A DNA stretch of 64,000 nt, taken from assembly GCA_026075535.2 (NCBI GenBank), contig AP026548.1, forward strand, positions 1 to 64,000, read 5' to 3'. Numbering within the stretch: position 1 is the stretch's first letter; every line of letters begins with the position of its first letter. Below are positions 1 through 10,523 of this stretch, piece by piece. Source of the DNA: Tricholoma matsutake (lineage: Eukaryota > Basidiomycota > Agaricomycetes > Agaricales > Tricholomataceae). A program made the position numbers and the translations under genes. Below the pieces are notes generated by a model. The model was not told the DNA's origin, ran no database searches, and saw only the letters and a program-made list of their open reading frames with translations.

Positions 1-127
1 TAACCCTAACCCTAACCCTAACCCTAACCCTAACCCTAACCCTAACCCTAACCCTAACCCTAACCCTAACCCTAACCCTAACCCTAACCCTAACCCTAAC
101 CCTAACCCTAACCCTAACCCTAACCCT
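1..127. repeat. Telomere, 21 TAACCC units
   Basis: Twenty-one perfect copies of TAACCC (the C-rich strand of TTAGGG) run from the first base and stop abruptly before the sequence GCAGATCACTG. The C-rich strand read 5' to 3' from base 1 is the orientation expected for the left end of a chromosome, so the window begins at a real chromosome end or in a read that reached one. Confidence 0.98.
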
Positions 128-257
128 GCAGATCACTGCACAATATTTGCAGAACAAATGAATTGAATAACAGATATACTGGGGCATGCAGAACATCTAC
201 AAAAAACACAGCAAAAAATATATATATGGCAAGAATGTGATTGTGATCACAGTGCAG

Positions 258-850
258 TGGGTACAGTATGTATGTCCAGATCATCATTGAAGGTGGGGAT
301 GCCCAAGTAAATTGAGAGTGGGTATGGTATGCATAGTCCATTTCTTCATTGAAGTTGTGGACAGAGAAACAGATTTGCACTGGGTACGATATAAATGTCC
401 AGTTCTTCATTGATTTGCACTGGGGGCAGGATGCAGGGTCAGTTCTTCATCAAAGGTGGGGAGAGACAAACAGATTTGCACTAGGTGCAGTATGCATGTC
501 CAGTTCTTCATCGAAGTTGTGGACAGTGAAACAGATTTGCACTGGGTGCAGTATGCATGTCCAGTTCTTCATCAAAGTTGTGGAGAGAGAAACAGATTTG
601 CATTGGGTGCAGTATGCAGGTCCACTTCTTCATCAAAGTTGTGGAGAGAGAAACAGATTGGCATTGGGTGCAGTATGCATCTCCAGTTCTTCATCAAAGT
701 TGTGGACAGAGAAACTGATTTCAACTGGTTGCAATAAGCATGTCCAGTTCTTCATGGAAGTTGTGGACAGAGAAACAGATTTGCACTGGGTGCAGGATGC
801 AGGTCCAGTTCTTCATCAAAGTTGTGGAGAGAGAAACAGATTTGCACCAT
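258..850. repeat. Subtelomeric 61-bp tandem repeat array
   Basis: The landmark AGTTCTTCAT and its close variants recur at 279, 340, 401, 441, 502, 563, 624, 685, 746 and 807. Every step is exactly 61 bp except 401 to 441, which is 40 bp and marks one truncated unit. Each unit also carries GAGAAACAGATTTGCACTGG and GGGTGCAGTATGCA. Open frames across this array pass through all three frames because 61 is not a multiple of three, so they are not read as genes. It lies about 130 bp from the telomere. Confidence 0.95.
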
Positions 851-1270
851 GTATCTTATCTGGGAATAGGGGCCCCTATTCCACCTCTTTTCAGCCTTAC
901 CCCACCCCAGACACACTTTTTTTGGGGGGATTCTGTAACAAGGTGCTGTTGCTCTGGAACAGGGGAATTTGGCCCCCTATTCTCATCAGAGAGAGTCCTG
1001 TTAAATTTTCTTTTCCTGACTTCCATGTTAAACACCTGGAAATACTCATTCTTGACAACATCCTCTGCATTTCTTGATCCATCCTTGCATTTACAACTCA
1101 TTCCACATTGAAAAACTGTTACAATATGTTGTAGCTCTGGAATACACCTGTTGCTATGGAATAGGGGAACTTTTTCTCTGTACAATCACCCATCTCTCTG
1201 GACTAAGGAACTTGGGTCCCCTATTCCTGCAGTCCCTAGTCTCTCAATTTTTTCAACCAGGAATAGAATC
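851..1270. other. Gene-free stretch with GGAATAGGGG palindromes
   Basis: A perfect 20-bp palindrome made of GGAATAGGGG and its complement lies at 863-882. Variants of the same half-site occur near 955-986 (GGAACAGGGG and CCCCCTATTC), 1159-1170 (GGAATAGGGG) and 1216-1227 (TCCCCTATTCC). No convincing gene is seen. This may be the remnant of a small inverted-repeat element, but no flanking duplication was found. Confidence 0.5.
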
Positions 1271-3264
1271 AAATGAATAAAGTCATATGCATGTACAACC
1301 TATTAATGTACTAGTATCTCCTCCTGTTTCTAGCATGCCTATGTATGGATTTCCAGTTGCTGATTTGTACCACTCTTCAGTGGGATGGGGTGATTGGGCT
1401 GAGCCCAGGGTGATTTCCCCCATGGGTGATTCCATTTTTGGCAGACCTCAAATTCCTGGTGGTTTGTTTGTTCAGAACAAATATGAAAAGTTTCACAACT
1501 TGGATCGGCAGGGGTGTGTGGGAGTGTGTTGTGATCGTATGGAGGAGGGGATTCTAATGGGGGTATGGATGTGAAATGGATTTTTTCCGCTTGGCTCTCA
1601 TGAGTACTTTTGATGGCTGTTGGAAGATTTTTATAGTTATGCTAGGTCATCTGGACCGTATTTGGGAGATGATTCCAATGGCAGTACTCACGTGAAAATC
1701 TTGGCATTGGCGTTGGCTGTGAAGGTTTATTGATGGCTTGGCTGTGCTGTGCTAGGGCATCTGGACCGTATTTGGGAGACGATCCCGATGGTGGTACTCA
1801 CTCATGGGAAAGTCTCAGCGTAACCATATTAGGCTCGGTTAGGGTTGCCTCAGTGGCCGAAGGCCACATTAGTGTTTGGCTTAGCTGCTTAGGGTCAGAA
1901 CGTTCAGTGAGCCCCCCTTGGGGGGTTGGGGGGGCATTGTCTCGGGAAGTGGCCATATAAATATATTTGCTATGCTTAATATAATATCTCCAAGTCTATC
2001 CTATGAGAAGTTTTCACCACCATCTTATTTGTTATGCTTAATATACATTGTGAGAGCTCCGACTGTCTTTTAAATAGTGTATAGAACTCACAGTGACATC
2101 CACAGGCACCAGCATGGTACAGTATTACTTGGGTATGGCAATATCCAACATTGTACCCACTTGTTGAGCCACACAAGTTCGATGGCTTTGTACTAAAGTA
2201 AATGACACAATGAAAGAAATTAAAAGGCAATCATTACCCTTATTTTTTCAATGAGTCTCAGAATCCTGACTGATAGTCATTAGTGTATAGGCTTGCTGGC
2301 TCCTAAGGCAAATAAAAAAGAAAATGGAAAATGATCATGTGATTGGAAGGAGAGGGGGAATGTAAATACCAAGTCAGGAGACCCAACAGCCATGAATCTT
2401 TATCCATGTTACATATCTCATGAACATAAGGCTAACTCAACTCAGAAATCCAAATGGGAAGAAGACAAATTAATCAAATGAGCAATACAAGACTGGACAG
2501 GCCCAGCATAGACTTACAGGAGAATTGGGTTCTGTGACAAAACACCCAAGAGACAACTAAGCAGGAAATACTCCAAAAACACACAAGACAATCCAAGAAC
2601 AAGAAATCAAGGCATGGGGGGGGGGGGGGGGGGGGCAGTGGGACATTACTAAGACCAACCCTGATCCTCTTCCCCATGGGGAGGTGGACCTCAATACCCC
2701 AATCAACTTAATGAATAGAGGTTCAACTGCAACCTGTGCACATTAATCTCAAACTCAGATGCTTGTTTGTGAACAGAGCACCCACATAGTCATGCCCAAA
2801 GGCATTCACCACCATCACCCAACACCCTGTTTCCAGGGTGGGTTACAAGAAAAAAGAAATATATTGCAAAAGTACAAACAACATAACTACATAAGGAGTA
2901 TAGTGGGAGGGGGGGATAGGAAAATCGAGAAAACAGGAAGCGGGAGATGGATGAGAGTCAACATCAGTGAAATGAACCATAGAAAATATAACTCAAATGG
3001 TGCCACCTTGAGGAAACACAGAACGGAGAGGAGAGCAGATGTAGGAAAGCAACTGGGGGGAAAAGGAGGAATGAAAGGAAGCATGCAGCGTTTGTGGATA
3101 TAAAGGCTGTTCAAACTCAGCTTGACATGTGAACAAATGATGGGCACTCATAGATTTTGATGGAACATTTTGGAATGTTTCAGGCGCGTGTGAACGCATT
3201 GCCACATCTACTTTCATCTGTTCTTCCATCATTGACTTAAATTACTTTGGTCCAAGCTCTCAAA
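1271..3264. other. No recognised gene; one direct repeat and a G-run
   Basis: About 50 bp around GCTAGGTCATCTGGACCGTA (1641) is repeated at 1751, a period of 110 bp. A run of 20 G lies at 2616-2635. Short open frames exist, but none has a recognisable domain or consistent splice signals. Confidence 0.5.
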
Positions 3265-6200
3265 ATGTCTACATCCGTCATTGTGAGTGCCGCTTTTCCT
3301 TTTTGGGTTATTTCTGACCTATATATGGTATTATAGGCTGTTCCCAGTAATTCTGCTGCTATAAATGCAGTTTTGGTAAGCCTTACATGCTTTTATGCCC
3401 TGTATTGTCTGACTACTGGTCTCTGATTAGGGCCCTGCTAACCCTACAGTAAGTTTCAAGTACTGTCATGGCCTGATTTACATTTCTTTAACTGTTTGCA
3501 GAACCTTACCTTGGCTGAGGCCATGCACCAGGCCCTCACCCATAATCAGAGTATCAACAGGAAAGCTGGGGTTATTCCCAGAGATGAAGTAAGTCCTCCC
3601 CCTTTCTTTTCTTGTTTTTATCTATCTCTTTTGACCTTTTTAAATTTATAGGATGAGCCTGCCCAAAGGGAAAAAATTGTCAGTGTTCCCAAGCATGGGA
3701 ATAGGGCCTTTGTAAGCCTTCTTCATTTATTTTCTTCTTTAATCACTTCCTTTTGATGTTATTTACCTCTCTTTTTATATCTATAGATATTACTGCCTCC
3801 CGCTCCATATAAAACAGGTAAGGTCACTCTCCCAGTGGTGGATTCTCAGCTGGCGGCCTCTGCTGCTTGGCAACTTTGCCTGAGGGTTGATGTGAGTCTC
3901 TTTTTAACTTCAACTATTTTTTTTTCTATTTTTCTTTTTAGCTTGGGAAGTGTTACAGGGTGGATATGGAGCCACTGACCTCAGAAGATGAGGAGGTATG
4001 TATTTTCAGGATTATATTTCTTTTATTCAATTTTTTTTTGACCTGTTAGCAGGCTGCCACTAAGCGTCCCTGGAAGGGGATGACCTTAGAAGATAACCAG
4101 GCATGTATTTTCATGATTATGTTTCCTTTTCTATATTTTTTTTTGACATTTCAGGAGGTGAAAAAGCCCACTACCAATCATTGCCAGAAGCAGAAGGTAT
4201 TTTACATTCTTCTCTTTTATGAACAGAAGTGATGTATTCAAAATTTCAACATGATCTTCTAATCAAAGGTCAAATCACTGATCCAGAGACCTTTGAAGGT
4301 GTGCTATTTCACTTATGTGGAAAACCTTATTCACAATTATGTCCACTAGCATGACCGTAACCAAGAAGAGTGCTTGGCAGATGAGAAGATCCAAATCCTG
4401 CCAGCAATGGGTGTGGTGCTTCCATTTGTGGTTCCCACTCAACCACAAGCTGTAAGCTGAGCTTTTCTTTTATGTTTCAAACCTTAGTTACTTTCTTGCA
4501 ATATAGGTCTTGAATTCTGAACAAAGTTGATCCAGCATGTAAGTCTTATTTCCATAGTGATATTTGATTTTTGTTAAACTGTATTTCCCTCTATCTCTAG
4601 TTAAAGGAGTATGGATGTACCCTTAATGTGCCAGAAAATTGATTGGAAACCAAGAATGTCTTGATGAGAGAGCTCAGAGGGAGTACTCAAGAAATTCATC
4701 GGGAAATTGTATGCTCGTCAACCAAAATAATCAGTATACCTTGTTCCTCCAACATAATTGTGACAATGCATGGTACAATGATTTCATTGGTGATTATATG
4801 AAAGATATTGATCAGTTGTGTCTCTGTTGCACTTGTAGGTCATATATTTTAATTGTTCTTTATTTAATTCAGACTACATTTCATGCAGGTCACCAAAGAT
4901 ATATACACCAAAATCTTCTTGTGGTGAGGTTTAAACCCAAGAAAATCAAAACGGCCATCCGCTTGAACATTAGGATCATAGATGATGTTGGTCTTCAATA
5001 TGATCTCTTAGTGCATCACTATACATGCCTTAGTAATTCTGCTGTCTGCAAATTGGTGGTGCTTGAGAAACCTTTCAATAATATAGGGGTTTTCCATTCT
5101 GATGTCTATTTCGATCCAAACATTGGTGAAGATGGGTGGGCTGGATTTCAGGCAGATTGGGAAGCTATGGTAAAGGAGGGTTATGCAGATTATCCCTGTC
5201 CTGCAGCCCCCCAATTGTGGACTGATCCTGTGATGGGTTCAAGAACTGGCCTCTGGCCTCCTTCGATCTTTAAGCAGTGGGTGGAAATGGCAAGGGAAGG
5301 TCAGACCATATCACTTGATGCTGGATTACCTGTAGCTGGCTCTTCTGGACTTCACCAACAAAATTCATCTGCCACTGCTTCCTTTAAAATCCCAACATCA
5401 CACCCACTGCCATCTTCTCCACCACCACCACCTGCCAATCTGCCAATAGCACATCTGCCATCACTACCTCCTCCCCTCTCACCTGCCACTACCACCACCA
5501 TCTCTACCTCCACCTCTAGCTCCTGCTGCTGGACCTCATGACAGTCCCACAACTAATGATGATGGAGATATGAGTTTGTGGAAACAAATGGAGGATCTTC
5601 CATGGGAGGAGTACATACACTCCTCCACCTATTCCGGTCGGATTCCAGTCAGAATGCCCATTCCGATCGGAATTTCTGGAATTCTGGGGAATTCCATTTA
5701 CATATATTTTTCTCACAATTCATAATTCTGATTGGACTAGAGGGTCAATTTTACCTCTGGAATCTACCCGGACTCATTTTTACCTGGAACAGTCAGATCA
5801 ACTGGATGCACAGCACTAGCATAACTGGAATAACTGGAATGCATGTGCTTTCCCAAATAAAATTTCGACATGCAACAAGAATTGAACACTTGACCTTGGG
5901 TCTGCACACATAACAGCATGCTTAACCACTGAGCTACCAAGTCATTATTCATCTACATACATCTAATACTTTTATTACCCAACCAAGGTGCGTAGTTACA
6001 GCCATTAATGGAATATGCACACATGCATATTGCATGACACATGACATGTGACTGCCAGCTCACAACCACCACCACTGTCGTCAACACCGCCTCCTCCTCC
6101 TCTCCACTCTACCACCACCACTGCAGGCGCACCCACCACCACCATCCCCATGCCCACTGCCACCATCACCACCACCTTCAAACGAGCTGACTGGATGGAA

Positions 6201-7897
6201 CGCGGGCCCAAACGATGGCAATTGTCATTTGGGCCATAGATAAGTTTTTTTTCTTTTTTCTTTTTCTTTTTATCAATCAACTAATTTTTATTTATTGCTT
6301 TTTAGGCTATATACTACTGGGGACAACCTGCTGTGGTGGAAAACACACAACGGAAAAATGCGCAACCCATGCCCACACCCACCTGATGCCCTCCTCCCCA
6401 TTCAAATGGGATGTGAGGCTGTCGACACAGGCTAGGTGGGTGCAGAGGGATGCCAGGAGACCCCAGAAGGGGGATACCTGCCTAGTAAGCACCCACCAAC
6501 CCCCATACATGCACCACATCGCACTGACATGCCCAAACCCCTCCCCCCCCCCCCCCCCCCCAAAAAAAAAAAAAGACAGAAATCCAAACGGGGACAGCAG
6601 TGACAAACAATGACAAGCCACCCACCCCCAGCCTCATGAGCAACTGCTCGTGGGGTGGAACATGGGTGGAATAATGCCCAGGCACAGGGACAGGAGACAA
6701 CAATGACACACCACCTGCCCCTAGCCTCATGAGCAACTGCTCATGGGGTGGATTGTGGGTGGAACAACAACAACAACAAGCCACCCACCTCCAGCCTCAT
6801 GAGCAACTGCTCGTGGGGTGGAACGTGGGTGGAACAACACCCAGGTGCAGGGATAGGAGATGACAATGCACCACCCACCCCCAGCCTCATGAGCAACTGC
6901 TCATGGAGTGGATTGTGGGTGGAACGACAACGATGACAAGCCACCTACCCCCAGCCTCATGAGCAACTGCTTGTGGGGTGGATCATTGGTGGAAGGACAG
7001 ACAACAGCAGGGTCGCATCCCCTCCCCCTCCCCCACACTTTGTGTGGGGAGGGATTTTTTTTGTACTTTTAATTATTTATTAGTATTGTGCCCCCCCTTC
7101 CCCATTTTGCATGGGGGAGGGATTTTTTTCTTCATGTTTTTACCTCCCCCCTCGCATTCGGCGCGAGGGGTTAGCTTTTTATGTATATAAATAAAACTCC
7201 CTCTCGCATCTTGTGAGAGGGAGGATTTTTTGTTTCTGTATATAATCACAATCATGCCCACTCCCTCACATTGAATGTGTGGGATGTGGTTAATTAAAAA
7301 AATTTGATCTTAACTACTTTGAAAAAAATTAGAGTGTCATGAATAAACATTATATTACTAACTAATAGTTCTCCTGTGGCTCAACTGGTTAAGCACACAT
7401 GTTTGGTTTGTCATGTGATCACTCTAATCAAGATGTCTTGAGTTCAATTCTTACTCTGCACAAATATATTTTGTAGGCACTTTGACAACTTAAGACTTGA
7501 AATTTGACTATCCATTAGGGTATATACTGTAAGTTGAGCATCTGGAGTAACCAGAATCTGGTCGGAATAACCAGAATCCACTGGACTCCAGTGAGTCCGA
7601 TCGGAATAGGTGGAGGAGTGTAAATTACTGCATGGGAGCCCCTTCTGTAAAACTGATTTTTTATGGTTTTTCTTTTATTTTTCTTTTTGCTTACAAGATA
7701 TTCCTTAATACTTTATGTTTCTTTCTTTCTTTCTTTTTCTTTTTCTTTTTATTATGCTCTTTTCCCTTTACTCTCCTTTTATTCTATGGTTCATGCCTTT
7801 TCATATTTTTAAATATGCAATAAAAATATATATGCATGTTTATAGGTCCTGCTGGTCTTGTGAAAATTTTCAGTACATGGAGGGCAGGTCCCAGTGA
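3265..7897 (+). CDS. Many-exon hypothetical gene interrupted by a TIR element
   Basis: From ATG 3265 at least eleven short exons can be read to about 4452. Nearly all have GT..AG introns and codon-aligned (phase 0) boundaries; one donor is GC (GCATGT near 4101). Exons encode, for example, AVPSNSAAINAVL (3337) and NLTLAEAMHQALTH (3502). After an ambiguous stretch (4450-4900, with an in-frame TGA) a long exon covers about 4890-5540. It contains a basic patch (FKPKKIKTAIRLNIR), the segment WAGFQADWEAMVKEGY and a proline-rich tail. In another frame the tail reads DMSLWKQMEDLPWEEY and meets the TIR element at 5616. Beyond the element, at 7623, the frame continues as NYCMGAPS up to a possible GTAAAA donor. 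A short last exon may end at a TGA at 7897. No family was recognised. The middle splicing and the final exon are uncertain. Confidence 0.5.
5867..5945 (-). ncRNA. tRNA-like (SINE-like) module, left copy
   Basis: On the minus strand TGGTAGCTCAGTGGTTAAGC matches a pol III A box and D arm. About 45 bases later, GTGTTCAATTC matches a B box, inside a partial T-arm stem (CAAG..CTTG). No acceptor stem closes, so it is not a functional tRNA. It resembles the tRNA-derived head of a SINE. It sits about 250 bp inside the left TIR, with its 3' side facing that TIR. Confidence 0.6.
6610..7000. repeat. Alternating 90/70-bp tandem repeat with hairpins
   Basis: GCCTCATGAGCAACTGCT occurs at 6631, 6724, 6794, 6884 and 6954. 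The spacings are 93, 70, 90 and 70 bp, so the real unit is a dimer of about 160 bp. Two copies contain a perfect hairpin, CATGAGC-AACT-GCTCATG; the others have one G/T change in the stem. Each unit is followed by GGGGTGGA. Similar units occur in the insertion at 32910-34124. Confidence 0.85.
7020..7290 (+). repeat. Five GC-rich hairpins, most followed by T-runs
   Basis: Five stem-loops follow each other at about 7024-7052, 7090-7121, 7147-7171, 7199-7226 and 7261-7284. Their stems differ: CCCTCCCCCACAC, CCCTTCCCCAT, CCCCTCGC, CTCCCTCTCGCA and CCCTCACAT, each pairing with its 3' arm with at most one mismatch or bulge. The first four are followed by T-rich tracts (6-8 T in three of them). The shape resembles a bacterial terminator, but in a fungal transposon it is simply an array of structured repeats. 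A related hairpin with CCCTCGCA lies at about 33945-33962. Confidence 0.75.
7368..7460 (+). ncRNA. tRNA-like (SINE-like) module, right copy
   Basis: TGGCTCAACTGGTTAAGC at 7376 matches an A box, and GAGTTCAATTCTTA at 7440 a B box. The spacing is longer than in an ordinary tRNA, and no acceptor stem closes. It faces the right TIR, mirroring the minus-strand module at the other end of the same element. Confidence 0.55.
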
Positions 7898-9596
7898 TCC
7901 CTACCTATGCCTACAATTTTACTTAGGAGCCCCAACTTTGGTTGGCACTTGTTTTAGACTCTAGTTAATGTTTATTGTGCTCTGCTGTAAGATCATCTTC
8001 TGCAGACAGCTGGCCTCCCCCTCCTTGCCAGGAATGGGAAGGTGGTCCTAGAAGGCCCCCCTGAGCTCTAACTGTGGGGATCATGAACTCATAGTGCTTT
8101 TCAGTTGCAGAGTGGTTGACAGCCACCCCTCCAGGGAGGAGGGGGGAGGGAAGCACCCTGCCAGGAGGCCTCTGTAAGAGTGTGGGTGGGGGGTGATCAA
8201 GACCTCATGCAGGCTAGAGTATGAATGGGCTCTGTACTGAGTAAATGAGATACAAATGGATCTGTCACTATTAGTGACAGGTAGTCACACTATGCCTGAC
8301 CCTGGGGATACCCAGGGTCAACAAGACCATACAGGGTGGCTGTAGCCCCCTTACATTCTCCCCCTCTAGATTTGTCACTTGCAACTTAGGGGAGGCCAAT
8401 TCTGATTTAGGGCAGGAAATTTTGACTTAGCAGAATTCAGTACAAGAATATAAACAAATACAACAAATCCACTTGAAATATCAGGCCCATTCTGATTTAG
8501 GGCAGGAAACTTCGACTTAGCAGAATTCAACACAAGGATATAAACAAATACAAACATTTCACCAGAGTGGAAGGCCCCCTGAGTCATAAGTCTGTTTGTT
8601 GCTGCCCTATCTAGCATGTGGAGATAGTGAGCACATAGCACTTTTGAGTTGCAGAGCACTCAATGTCCTCCTGGAGGCCAAGGAGCAGGAACTGCCCTGC
8701 CAGGCAGCCTCAAAGTTGGTCATGTGACTTCTGGGGGTGCCCCTGACACACCACAATTTTCCTGGGATTTATTGATAGGCAGGAAAAAAAGTTCCCACAC
8801 TCTGGTACTGCAATGATTACGTTAGATAGATAGGCCTTCATGGCTAACTAGACAAAATGAGCCCCCATGAAATTGCCATTCTACAAAAATGTGGTGAGAC
8901 ATTTGTACATGAGAGTCCTAATGCATGCCATACCAGAGGTTTTGCTCTTTTTGTTTGTATAAGTGAGCAAAAATGACCTGCAAGCCTTTCCAGCTTTCCA
9001 TTGTGCATCTGTTGGTGCAGAGGCCATGTTTGGAGAATGCTTCTATTGATATTCTAAAATGTAGACTTATATATGTATTTTGTGGATCAAAACAGTCATA
9101 AATACAGTAGAATAAAATTAGGTCCTCAATTGTAAATATCACAAAACTAATCAATAATTGAGTTGGCAGTGCTATCAGAATCTGTGTCCAACTGGTCAGG
9201 TGTTGAAAAGGAATAAGAGCCATCTTCACTATTACTCTCCTCAATATCCTGAAAAACATTTTTCCAAGTGTTTCTTCTGATATGGGCACATTGTATAGGG
9301 CTGAGTTGGTGATGGGCACGTTGTATAGGGCTGAGCTGGTGGTGTAATTGATTATCTATCTGTTGTCACTTTGCAGGGGGCCTACGGTAGTTTCTTGCAT
9401 GTCTTTGTTGTGTTTCCTTTTTTTTTCTTCTGCGAGGCACAGGGCTTCCTGGATTCAGCTGCTTCTGGAGTTCTGCAGTGCTTACTTGAGGTCACTGGGG
9501 TCCCATTTTGGTTTGAGGTTCCATGGATCTGACTGATTTAATCCTATAATTAAGGGGGTTTGTCAAAAAGCAGACCAACCCTTCTGTAGCATGCCA
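7898..9596. other. No recognised gene; local duplications
   Basis: ATTCTGATTTAGGGCAGGAA with about 60 following bases is repeated at about 8399 and 8489, a period of 90 bp. Segments near 8095-8170 and 8635-8710 (both with TTGCAGAG and CCCTGCCAGG) look like diverged copies. A 30-bp tandem duplication starting GGGCAC lies at 9284-9343. No supported coding sequence. Confidence 0.5.
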
Positions 9597-9604
9597 TATA
9601 CAGG

Positions 9605-10397
9605 TAGTGTTTGAAAGTCCGGTCCAGTCCAGTTTTTTGGACCCCAGAAGGGGCAACCATGAACTGGACCGGTCCATACATTTTTCAAATTTAGAGCAAC
9701 CAGCAACCGAACTGACTACAACCGGTCCACATCGGTTTGGTTGCCTACAAAAGACTGGTTGCAACTGGTCTTTTGCCCAGTCTTTTTTTATATCCAGAAA
9801 AACCCACAAGTCAGGTCACCATGACTTGTGGGTTTCTCATTTCTGTAATAATTTCATATCTTTCCAACAAATTATTACAGAAATGAGAAACCTGATTGCG
9901 AGAAACCCATGAGTCAGGTTGCCATGACTGGTGGGTTCCTTTCCTGTGATGACATACCCCACGAGTCAGGTCACCATGAGGTGCGGGTTGCTCAAATCTA
10001 TAATAATTTCATATCTTTTCAACACATTATTACAGATATGAGCACCCCGCACCTCATGTTGACATGACTTGTGGGGTATGTCATCACAGGAAAGGAACCC
10101 GCCAGTCATGGCAACCTGACTCATGGGTTTTTCCCATGATAATCCATACAAAATACACAGGAGATCTGAGATGCTCTGCCTTTTCTTGAAGCATTTTGAA
10201 TAGACTGGTGGTCCAGTTGTAGACCGGTTTAGACCGGTCTTTTGCGGTTCAACTAGAAATCTACAAATGAGATGGACTGACAACCGGACTGCTTTTGAAC
10301 CAGCTAGGACCTCAACCACGGTCCATGTAGGACCGGTTGCAGTCCAGTTTGGTTGTTGGTCTTTTTGCAGTCCTATGGACCGGACTTTCAAACACTA
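9605..10397. mobile_element. hAT-type MITE, 793 bp, TSD TATACAGG
   Basis: The terminal repeat TAGTGTTTGAAAGTCCGG is matched by its complement ending at 10397. The 8 bases TATACAGG flank both ends (9597-9604 and 10398-10405). An 8-bp target duplication with a TAGTG terminus is typical of the hAT superfamily. There is no transposase, so it is non-autonomous. The interior is packed with inverted repeats: CACAAGTCA..TGACTTGTG (about 9803-9830), a perfect 24-bp arm pair at 9831-9854/9869-9892, and a long hairpin from about 9903 to 10128. Confidence 0.93.
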
Positions 10398-10523
10398 TAT
10401 ACAGGTGTCTGTCCTGCTTTGAGGAAGGCACTGTAGTTGACCAAATACTTCATCAAGCCTCTTGTGCACATCCTCAATTGTGTGTGGCTCATCTTTCTTC
10501 TCCTCAAGAAAATCCCAGTACCT

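Larger units (their letters stand above)
5616..7622. mobile_element. TIR element with TA target duplication
   Basis: The left end reads TA then CACTCCTCCACCTATTCC; the right end is its exact complement followed by TA. The repeat continues after one mismatch (TCGGA), giving a TIR of about 24 bp at 5618-5641 and 7597-7620. TA on both sides is the Tc1/mariner-type target duplication. No transposase was found inside, so it is probably non-autonomous. The interior holds low-complexity CCA/GTC sequence (6060-6180), C19 plus A13 runs near 6541-6573, two hairpin arrays and two tRNA-like modules facing opposite ways. Confidence 0.8.

Noticed and set aside
349..1111. Long plus-strand open frames near the telomere
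   Set aside because: They are translations of the 61-bp repeat in rotating frames; no start context or domain.
7020..7290. Bacterial rho-independent terminators
   Set aside because: The context is eukaryotic (telomere, introns, LTR elements); the resemblance is only in shape.
5867..7460. Genuine tRNA genes
   Set aside because: A and B boxes are good but no acceptor stem closes, and the spacing is irregular in the right copy.
7690..7800. Hydrophobic Phe/Leu-rich ORF (membrane protein)
   Set aside because: Product of a TTTC/CTTTTT simple repeat, probably within an intron.
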